Positions 57,830 through 64,000 of a stretch of 64,000 nt of DNA are shown piece by piece (the stretch's first letter is position 1; each line of letters opens with the position of its first letter). The DNA is taken from contig NZ_JAFCJJ010000013.1 of the NCBI RefSeq assembly GCF_018131015.1, forward strand, positions 140,428-204,427. The letters run 5' to 3'. The notes beneath the pieces are model-generated. The model saw only the letters and a program-made list of their open reading frames with translations. It was not told the origin of the DNA and did no database searches. The translations under genes were made by a program, and so were the position numbers. The stretch comes from Bradyrhizobium diazoefficiens. GTDB lineage: Bacteria; Pseudomonadota; Alphaproteobacteria; Rhizobiales; Xanthobacteraceae.

Positions 57830-58657
57830 TCATGCTCCGGACGTGTCGAGCAGGCGCGCGAGAAACGCACGCACGTCGGCCGGCGCGTCGAAATGGCCGT
57901 TGACGCCGATGGCGCGGCGGCCGACCGAGAAGGCGAGCCCGTTCATGTCGGGCATGATCGCGAACACGGTCTCGTCGGTGACGTCGTCGCCGATGAACAG
58001 CGGACGGCGGCCCCTAAACGGCTCGTGCTTCATCAATTCGCGCACGCCGCTCGCCTTGGTGAAGCCGGAATGCTTGATCTCGCAGACGAACTTGCCGGGC
58101 AGCACCTCGATCGGCGCATTGGGCAGGTCGGCACGAATCAGCGAGACGGATTCGTAGATCGCCTTCTCCGCATGCGGCGCGAGACGGTAGTGCAGCGCCA
58201 GCGAATAGCCCTTGTCCTCGAGCAGAATGCCGGGGCTGAGCTTGGCAATGGCGGCAAGCCGCCGCTTCAGCTCCTTGTCCATCGGCGGCGCGTGGACGTC
58301 GTCGGCTTCATTGTCGACTGACAGGCGCATCTCCGCGCCATGCCCGGCGACGGCGCGATAGACGTCGGGGGCGAAGATCAGGTCGATGTCGTTGAGCGAG
58401 CGGCCGCTGACCAGCGCCAGCGCGCCGGAGGTGCGTTCCACGAGGCCCTTGAGCGTAACCGACAGGCCCGGCGGCACCCATACCTCGCGCGGCGTCGGCA
58501 TCAGGTCGAGCAGGGTGCCGTCGATGTCGAGCAGGATCGCGGTCTCGCCGAGATGCGGCACGAGCTCGTGCGGCACCGGCACGGCGTCCGGCGCATCCTC
58601 GTTGTCGCGCATCGCGCGTTCGTCTCTCATCGGCATTGCCGCCAGTTCCGGTGTCAT
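57830..58657 (-). CDS. otsB: Trehalose-6-phosphate phosphatase OtsB
   Basis: HAD-superfamily phosphatase of 275 residues that completes trehalose synthesis. Motif I DIDGTLL has nucleophile Asp44 and Asp46. Motif II is in LALVSGRSLNDIDLIF, and the metal-binding region FIGDDVTDETVFAI is in the C-terminal third. The N-terminal 35 residues (MTPELAAMPMRDERAMRDNEDAPDA) are polar and variable. GGAG is well placed before the ATG. The gene starts 3 bases after the MFS transporter stop, so the two are translationally linked. Confidence 0.94.
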   Translation of the reverse strand: MTPELAAMPMRDERAMRDNEDAPDAVPVPHELVPHLGETAILLDIDGTLLDLMPTPREVWVPPGLSVTLKGLVERTSGALALVSGRSLNDIDLIFAPDVYRAVAGHGAEMRLSVDNEADDVHAPPMDKELKRRLAAIAKLSPGILLEDKGYSLALHYRLAPHAEKAIYESVSLIRADLPNAPIEVLPGKFVCEIKHSGFTKASGVRELMKHEPFRGRRPLFIGDDVTDETVFAIMPDMNGLAFSVGRRAIGVNGHFDAPADVRAFLARLLDTSGA

Positions 58658-58660
58658 AGT

Positions 58661-60148
58661 CTACTCCATTGCAGCGAGCGGCCGGGCGATTTGTTCGAGC
58701 GATTTGCGCTCGGCCGAGACGGCATAGCGCCACGCCACGATCGCGGCCGCGATCATCAGGACGGCCCCCAGCAGATAGCCGGCGAACACGCTGGTGCGAG
58801 AGCCGGTGTCGATCAGCGCGCCGAACAGCGCGGGGCCGATCACGCCGCCGATGCCGGTGCCGACCGCGTAGAACACCGCGATCGCCAGCGCGCGGACCTC
58901 GAGCGGAAAGGTCTCGCTGACGGTGAGATAGGCCGCGCTCGCGGCGGGCGATGCGAAGAAGAAGATCACCATCCAGGCGATGGTCTGCCCCTGCGCGCTG
59001 AGCGCACCGATCGAGAACAGATAGCCCGACAACGCGATCAGCACGCCCGAGACGCCATAGGTGAACATGATCATGGCGCGGCGGCCGAGCGTATCGAACA
59101 GGCGGCCGAGCAGCAGCGGGCCGAGGAAATTGCCGGCCGCGAACGGCAACAGATACCAGCCGACATGATCGGCGCTGATGCCGTAGAAGTCGGTCAGCAC
59201 CAGCGCGAAGGTGAAGAAGATGGCATTGTAGAAGAACGCCTGCGCGCTCATCAGCATGAGGCCGACCAGCGCCCGCTGGCGATAGGCCGAGAACAGCGTG
59301 TGCACGACCTCGGGAATCGGCGTGTGGTCGCGCATCTTCAGGCGCATTTTCGGGAAGTGCCCCTCGCCCGCGTCCTGGTCATGCCCGATCACCGAGCGCT
59401 CGATGTCGTCGACGATGGCATGGGCCTGCTCGGGCCGGCCGTGGATCATCAGCCAGCGCGGGCTCTCGGGGATCCACATCCGCATCAGCAGCACGACGAG
59501 GCCGATGGTCGCGCCGATGAGGTAAGCGAGACGCCAGCCGAGATCGGGACCGATCACGGCGGGATCGAGCAGCACGATCGCCGCCACCGCGCCCATCGCG
59601 GCGCCGATCCAGAAGCTGCCGTTGATGACGAGATCGGTCCAGCCGCGATAGCGCGCCGGCACCAGCTCCTGGATGGTCGAGTTGATCGCGGTGTATTCGC
59701 CGCCGATGCCGGCGCCGGTGAGGAAGCGGAACAGCGCGTAGCTCGCGATATCCCACGACAACGCCGTCGCAGCCGTCGCCGAGAGATAGAGCGCCAGCGT
59801 GATGAAGAACAGCTTCTTGCGGCCGATGCGATCGGTGAGCCAGCCGAAGCCGAGCGCCCCCAGCACCGCGCCCGCGAGATAGGCAGAATTGGCGATGCCG
59901 AGATCGAGATTGGAGAAGTGCAGCGTCGGGCTCTGCTTCAGCGCGCCGGAGAGCGCACCGGCCAGCGTTACCTCGAGCCCGTCGAGGATCCAGGTGATGC
60001 CGAGCGCCAGCACGACGCGGGTGTGAAAGCCGCTCCATGGCAGCGAATCGAGCCGCGCAGGGATGCTGGTCTCGACGACGCGATCGGTCGCGACTGCCGC
60101 CGCGACCGCGGGACCATAGTTCAGCGCTGGGCTTTGCTGCAATTCCAT
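58661..60148 (-). CDS. MFS transporter (sugar/metabolite porter type)
   Basis: Inner-membrane carrier of 495 residues with twelve predicted hydrophobic segments. Motif A DRIGRKK near residue 107 and PESPRWLMIHG near 236 mark the sugar porter-like branch. The central loop IERSVIGHDQDAGEGHFPKMRLKMRDHTPIP separates the two halves. Start ATG 60148 is chosen after an unsupported upstream extension; the Shine-Dalgarno site is weak, and ATG 60214 is an alternative. Its position upstream of otsB and otsA suggests a link to trehalose or osmotic stress, which is inference. Confidence 0.88.
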   Translation of the reverse strand: MELQQSPALNYGPAVAAAVATDRVVETSIPARLDSLPWSGFHTRVVLALGITWILDGLEVTLAGALSGALKQSPTLHFSNLDLGIANSAYLAGAVLGALGFGWLTDRIGRKKLFFITLALYLSATAATALSWDIASYALFRFLTGAGIGGEYTAINSTIQELVPARYRGWTDLVINGSFWIGAAMGAVAAIVLLDPAVIGPDLGWRLAYLIGATIGLVVLLMRMWIPESPRWLMIHGRPEQAHAIVDDIERSVIGHDQDAGEGHFPKMRLKMRDHTPIPEVVHTLFSAYRQRALVGLMLMSAQAFFYNAIFFTFALVLTDFYGISADHVGWYLLPFAAGNFLGPLLLGRLFDTLGRRAMIMFTYGVSGVLIALSGYLFSIGALSAQGQTIAWMVIFFFASPAASAAYLTVSETFPLEVRALAIAVFYAVGTGIGGVIGPALFGALIDTGSRTSVFAGYLLGAVLMIAAAIVAWRYAVSAERKSLEQIARPLAAME

Positions 60149-60327
60149 CGTGGTGTTGCGTCTGACCAAAGCGAACAGCCCCGCTCCACAGGGTGCACCG
60201 GGGCGATCGATCATGAGGGTGCGGCATTCTGCCTGCCGCTCGCGACAACGTTTGCGGCGGAGGCAGGTTCCGATGGGAACGCCTCCCGCGCAGGCCGGTT
60301 TCTGGTGGAGCCGCAAGGAGTTGATGC

Positions 60328-60714
60328 ATGGCTCAAGCCAGAAAGAAGACACATTCGCGGAAAACCGGCGCACGGAAGACCAACCGCAGGAAGACAGCTA
60401 CGGGTCGCAGCACGACGGCGCGCAAGAGCACAGGGCGCGCCGTGCCAAAACGCTGGTCGCAGCGCGTGACCAGGGAGAGCGATGCGCTCGATCTCAAGCA
60501 AGGCGTGTTCAAGCTGACCAGCGCGAAGAAGATCGCGGCGTCGCTGAAGCGCTCGGCCGAGCACAGCGCGCGCCGCAAGAGCGGCGCCTATCGCTCGGCG
60601 CTGTCGATGCTGACCTTCTACATCAACCGCGCCGGCAAGACGCTGCCGAAGACGCAGCGCACGCGGCTGGAGCGTGCGAAGGTCGAGCTGAAGCGCGCGT
60701 TCGGGCGGGAGTGA
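60328..60714 (+). CDS. DUF3175 protein
   Basis: Basic protein of 128 residues. The first 38 residues are Lys/Arg/Thr-rich (MAQARKKTHSRKTGARKTNR), then the DUF3175 core RWSQRVTRESDALDLKQGVFKLTSAKKIAASLKRSAEHSARRKSGAYRSALSMLTFYINRAGKTLPK. Composition suggests nucleic-acid association, but function is unknown. CAAGGAG lies seven bases upstream of the ATG. It is divergent from the MFS gene and followed by the 116-base palindromic repeat. Confidence 0.9.
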   Translation: MAQARKKTHSRKTGARKTNRRKTATGRSTTARKSTGRAVPKRWSQRVTRESDALDLKQGVFKLTSAKKIAASLKRSAEHSARRKSGAYRSALSMLTFYINRAGKTLPKTQRTRLERAKVELKRAFGRE

Positions 60715-60729
60715 TTTTCACTCGCAGTC

Positions 60730-60845
60730 GTCCCGGCGAAGGCCGGGACCCATAACCACAGGAAGTGGTTTGGCGAAGACTCGGAGTGACCGGCGTCGTG
60801 TCACATCTTCTCCCTGGGAGTATGGGTCCCGGCCTTCGCCGGGAC
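60730..60845. repeat. 116-base palindromic repeat, copy B
   Basis: Same design as 20493-20608: 25-base perfect arms (60730-60754 and 60821-60845), each a GTCCCGGC-GAAG-GCCGGGAC hairpin. The interior is clearly similar to copy A when one copy is reverse-complemented; the blocks CTCCGAGTCTTCGCCAAAC and CCAGGGAGAAG are shared. Confidence 0.8.
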
Positions 60846-60875
60846 GACACCGGAAGGTGGCGCGACGGCGAGGCC

Positions 60876-62906
60876 TCACGCCGCCCGGATATTCCCCATG
60901 AAGCGGTCGAGCTCGGCGCGCAGGCGGGTGCTCTCGCTCGACAGGGTCTTGGCCGAGTTCAGCACCTCTTCGGAGGCCGAACCGGTCTCGGCGGCGCCAC
61001 GGTTGACCTGGCCGATGTCGGTAGCCGCGGTCTGCGTCCCTTGCGCCACCGTCTGGACGCTGCGCGCGATCTCCTGCGTCGCGGTCCCTTGCTGCGCGAC
61101 CGCGCTGGCGATCGAGGTCGCGATCGACGAGATCTGGCCGATGGTGGCGCCGATCTCCTTGATCGCCGCGACCGATTCGGCCGTGGCGCCCTGCATGCCG
61201 GTGATGTGCGAGGAGATCTCGTCGGTCGCCTTCGCGGTCTGGCTCGCCAGCGACTTCACCTCGCTTGCGACCACGGCGAAGCCGCGGCCGGCCTCGCCGG
61301 CGCGCGCCGCTTCGATGGTGGCGTTGAGCGCGAGCAGGTTGGTCTGCTCGGCGATCGCCGTGATCAGCTTGACGACCTCGCCGATCTGCTGGGCGGCATG
61401 CGACAATTTGCCGATGCGGCTGTCGGTTTCCCTGGCCTGCACCACGGCGGCCTCCGCAATGCGGTTGGAGTCGCGGACCTGGCGGCCGATCTCCTCGACC
61501 GAGACCGACAGCTCTTCCGTCGCGGTCGCCACCGACTGCATGTTGGAGGAGGCCTGCTCGGAGACGTCGGCGACCTGGCTCGACAGGGTCTGCGTGGTCT
61601 CCGCGGTGCGCGTCAGCGTCGAAGCTGCCGATTCGAGCTGCACGGCGGAGGCCGAGACGTTGGAGACGATGGCGCCGACCGCGCTCTCGAAATCGTCGGC
61701 AAAGCGGATCAGTTCGGAACGGCGGCTTGCGGCCTGCTCCCGGTTCTGGACTTCGCTGGCGGCGGCGTCGCGCTCGGCCTTCGCCACGGCCTGCAGCTTG
61801 AACTCCTCGACCGCGCCGGCCATCTCGCCGATCTCGTCCTTGCGGCCGAGGCCCGGCAGCACGACGTCGAAATTGCCGGAGGCGAGCTCGCGCATCGCCT
61901 TGCACATCGCGATCATCGGACGCGAAATGCCGTTGCCAAGCATCAGAGCCAGCGCCACGCCGATGGCAAGCCCGCCCAGCGCCAGCATCAGCATCAGCCG
62001 CTCGGTATCCCCGATGGTCGCATTGGCGCTGGCCTCGATGCGCTGCTGATCGGCGCTCAGATCGGAGCGGAGCTCGCCCGAGAGCTTGAGGATGGAGGCG
62101 GCCGTCCTGGTCATCTCGCCGTTCGACTTGACGATGACCTTGACGTTCTCCGCGAGCTTCGCGAAGGAGGCCCGGTACTGCTTCAGGAGATTGCTGATCT
62201 CGGTGACGCGGTCGGTGATCTTCTGATCGCCATAGATCGAGACCAGCAGGGTCTCCAGGAACTTGATACGGGCGATCACGCCATCGGCGGTCTTCGGGTC
62301 CGGCTTGGCGACGAAGGCGCTGACGGAGGTGGAGACCGCGAGATATTGCGAGGTGATGTCCTTGGCCGTGGTCTGGACCGAAGCGAGCCCGGCGAGCGCC
62401 GCGGTATCGGCGAGGTCGTCGAACTTGAAGCGGATCTTGTTGCCGACGCCGTTCAGCTCATCGGTCGCGATCTTGTTGTTGTCGCGCGTGAGCGCGATGA
62501 TCTCGCCGAACACCTTGGTGAAGCGCTGGAACTCGGCCTCGAGCTTGCCGACCTGCTCGCGACGCGACGCGCCGATGGTGGCCGCCATCGATTTCGCGAT
62601 CGCAGCCTTGAGGCTCTCTTCGGCCGCCTTGGCCGCGGTCTCATCGTCGGCCGCCCCGGTCAGGGTGTAGGCCCGCGCCAGTCCCTGATAGGCGATCAGT
62701 TCGCGATCGACCGTCCGCGCGAGGTCCGCTTCGGACACGCTGGCGCGGTAAGAGCCGACGGCGACGGCGATCCGCTCGAAGCCGAAATAGGCGAATGCCA
62801 TGCTGGCGGCGAGGATGGCCAGCACCGCCACGAAGCCGAGGATGATTTTGGCGCGAAAACGCAAGGTGAACGGCTTCGACGTGCTCGGCTTGGATTTTGC
62901 GGACAT
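60876..62906 (-). CDS. Methyl-accepting chemotaxis protein
   Basis: Membrane chemoreceptor of 676 residues. TM1 is at about 20-41 and TM2 at about 304-324; the ~260-residue periplasmic part between them is all-helical, as in HBM-type receptors (tentative). A HAMP-like segment (GNGISRPMIAMCKAMRELASGNF) follows TM2, then the cytoplasmic signalling coiled coil whose hairpin tip is LITAIAEQTNLLALNATIEAARAGEAGRGFAVVASEVKSLA. No C-terminal CheR pentapeptide is present (ends FMGNIRAA). ATG 62906 is preferred, with GGTGGGGA upstream. The C-terminal half is nearly identical to the next gene. Confidence 0.95.
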   Translation of the reverse strand: MSAKSKPSTSKPFTLRFRAKIILGFVAVLAILAASMAFAYFGFERIAVAVGSYRASVSEADLARTVDRELIAYQGLARAYTLTGAADDETAAKAAEESLKAAIAKSMAATIGASRREQVGKLEAEFQRFTKVFGEIIALTRDNNKIATDELNGVGNKIRFKFDDLADTAALAGLASVQTTAKDITSQYLAVSTSVSAFVAKPDPKTADGVIARIKFLETLLVSIYGDQKITDRVTEISNLLKQYRASFAKLAENVKVIVKSNGEMTRTAASILKLSGELRSDLSADQQRIEASANATIGDTERLMLMLALGGLAIGVALALMLGNGISRPMIAMCKAMRELASGNFDVVLPGLGRKDEIGEMAGAVEEFKLQAVAKAERDAAASEVQNREQAASRRSELIRFADDFESAVGAIVSNVSASAVQLESAASTLTRTAETTQTLSSQVADVSEQASSNMQSVATATEELSVSVEEIGRQVRDSNRIAEAAVVQARETDSRIGKLSHAAQQIGEVVKLITAIAEQTNLLALNATIEAARAGEAGRGFAVVASEVKSLASQTAKATDEISSHITGMQGATAESVAAIKEIGATIGQISSIATSIASAVAQQGTATQEIARSVQTVAQGTQTAATDIGQVNRGAAETGSASEEVLNSAKTLSSESTRLRAELDRFMGNIRAA

Positions 62907-63036
62907 TCCCCACCCCATTCCATTCGCGGAAAACCAGGCGCAGCCCGAGAGCAGCCCGCTCTCAGACTCGCCCTAATTTAAGGGGCAAAGGATAAGCTGC
63001 GGTAAATTTGTAGCTCCGCAGCTTCCGGGTGCGGGG

Positions 63037-64000
63037 TTACGCCGCCCGGATATTCCCCATGAAGCGGTCGAGCTCGGCGCGCAGGCGGGTGCTCTCGCTC
63101 GACAGGGTCTTGGCCGAGTTCAGCACCTCTTCGGAGGCCGAACCGGTCTCGGCGGCGCCACGGTTGACCTGGCCGATGTCGGTAGCCGCGGTCTGCGTCC
63201 CTTGCGCCACCGTCTGGACGCTGCGCGCGATCTCCTGCGTCGCGGTCCCTTGCTGCGCGACCGCGCTGGCGATCGAGGTCGCGATCGACGAGATCTGGCC
63301 GATGGTGGCGCCGATCTCCTTGATCGCCGCGACCGATTCGGCCGTGGCGCCCTGCATGCCGGTGATGTGCGAGGAGATCTCGTCGGTCGCCTTCGCGGTC
63401 TGGCTCGCCAGCGACTTCACCTCGCTTGCGACCACGGCGAAGCCGCGGCCGGCCTCGCCGGCGCGCGCCGCTTCGATGGTGGCGTTGAGCGCGAGCAGGT
63501 TGGTCTGCTCGGCGATCGCCGTGATCAGCTTGACGCCCTCGCCGATCTGCTGGGCGGCATGCGACAATTTGCCGATGCGGCTGTCGGTTTCCCTGGCCTG
63601 CACCACGGCGGCCTCCGCAATGCGGTTGGAGTCGCGGACCTGGCGGCCGATCTCCTCGACCGAGACCGACAGCTCTTCCGTCGCGGTCGCCACCGACTGC
63701 ATGTTGGAGGAGGCCTGCTCGGAGACGTCGGCGACCTGGCTCGACAGGGTCTGCGTGGTCTCCGCGGTGCGCGTCAGCGTCGAAGCTGCCGATTCGAGCT
63801 GCACGGCGGAGGCCGAGACGTTGGAGACGATGGCGCCGACCGCGCTCTCGAAATCGTCGGCAAAGCGGATCAGTTCGGCGCGGCGGCTTGCTGCCTGCTC
63901 CCGGTTCTGGACCTCGCTGGCGGCGGCGTCGCGCTCGGCCTTCGCCACGGCCTGCAGCTTGAACTCCTCGACCGCGCCGGCCATCTCGCCGATCTCGTCC
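63037..64000 (-). CDS. Second methyl-accepting chemotaxis protein, partial
   Basis: The right edge of the window cuts this gene; the visible 320 or so residues are the C-terminal HAMP-proximal helix and signalling domain. They match residues of the upstream-numbered receptor gene (60876-62906) with only two amino acid differences (Gly for Val in IGEGVKLITA; Ala for Ser in SRRAELIRF). Base-level comparison over 60876-61839 against 63037-64000 shows five differences plus TAA for TGA at the stop. Its sensory domain lies outside the window and may differ. It reads toward the 60876 receptor with 130 bases between. Confidence 0.95.
   Translation of the reverse strand, partial: DEIGEMAGAVEEFKLQAVAKAERDAAASEVQNREQAASRRAELIRFADDFESAVGAIVSNVSASAVQLESAASTLTRTAETTQTLSSQVADVSEQASSNMQSVATATEELSVSVEEIGRQVRDSNRIAEAAVVQARETDSRIGKLSHAAQQIGEGVKLITAIAEQTNLLALNATIEAARAGEAGRGFAVVASEVKSLASQTAKATDEISSHITGMQGATAESVAAIKEIGATIGQISSIATSIASAVAQQGTATQEIARSVQTVAQGTQTAATDIGQVNRGAAETGSASEEVLNSAKTLSSESTRLRAELDRFMGNIRAA

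Noticed and set aside
58340..60469. 709-codon plus-strand frame over otsB and the MFS gene
   Set aside because: The composition is Arg/Gln/Glu-rich and matches no family, while both opposite-strand genes have clear family motifs.

Overview
The window is a GC-rich alphaproteobacterial chromosome segment, most likely Bradyrhizobium or a close relative in the Nitrobacteraceae. The case rests on the gene order (secA-parvulin-argJ-mutT, then grxC-nitrilase-DUF1178, ubiG, lysC-ptsP-prfA, prmC-DUF4167), a complete PHB module (phaA, phaB, phaR), many HAAT-type (branched-chain/urea/amide) ABC transporters, trehalose genes otsA/otsB, and several palindromic intergenic repeat families of a kind seen in rhizobial genomes. 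This is inference from protein families and synteny; there is no rRNA in the window.

Layout. 1-6.5 kb: an amide-type uptake and hydrolysis locus on the minus strand (AmiC-like binding protein, amidase, LivH, Tat-exported binding protein, LivM cut by the window edge) with a divergent MarR regulator. 6.6-9.2 kb: exported hydrolase and two exported proteins of unknown function. 9.3-27.1 kb: housekeeping core (secA, parvulin, argJ, mutT, a BioC/NDUFAF5-like methyltransferase, ComF, grxC, deaminated-glutathione-amidase-like nitrilase, DUF1178, ubiG, lysC, ptsP, prfA). 27.1-33.8 kb: an accessory-looking block that separates prfA from prmC: a MarR regulator, an unknown protein, and a second HAAT ABC transporter with a LivM-LivG fusion and a strong terminator hairpin after the binding-protein gene. 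33.9-36.1 kb: prmC and a DUF4167 protein with a long structured leader. 36.1-39.8 kb: methyltransferase, glyoxalase II, cupin, flavoprotein, drug/metabolite transporter. 39.9-42.9 kb: phaB, phaA and the divergent repressor phaR. 43-50.8 kb: mixed metabolism (branched-chain aminotransferase, HSL-type esterase, exported proteins, carboxymuconolactone decarboxylase-like protein, Cds1-like PLP enzyme, recQ). 51-55.3 kb: polysaccharide deacetylase, MetA and an acylhomoserine sulfhydrylase, GST. 55.5 kb: tRNA-Ser(GGA). 56-60.7 kb: otsA, otsB, an MFS transporter, DUF3175. 60.9-64 kb: two tandem chemoreceptor genes whose visible 3' parts are almost identical at the base level.

How the genes work together. 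MetA and the sulfhydrylase are adjacent and would give homocysteine. OtsA and OtsB give trehalose. PhaA and PhaB turn acetyl-CoA into 3-hydroxybutyryl-CoA under probable PhaR control. PrmC methylates the GGQ of PrfA. GrxC and the nitrilase overlap and both concern glutathione. The two HAAT transporters probably take up small amides or amino-acid-like nitrogen compounds, the first feeding its own amidase.

No transposase, integrase, CRISPR array or phage gene was seen. No clearly new multi-gene system is evident. The most unusual items are the signal-less AmiC-like protein with its shared upstream element, the 6.7 kb block between prfA and prmC, the structured DUF4167 leader, the paired 116-base palindromic repeats, and the near-identical chemoreceptor tandem.
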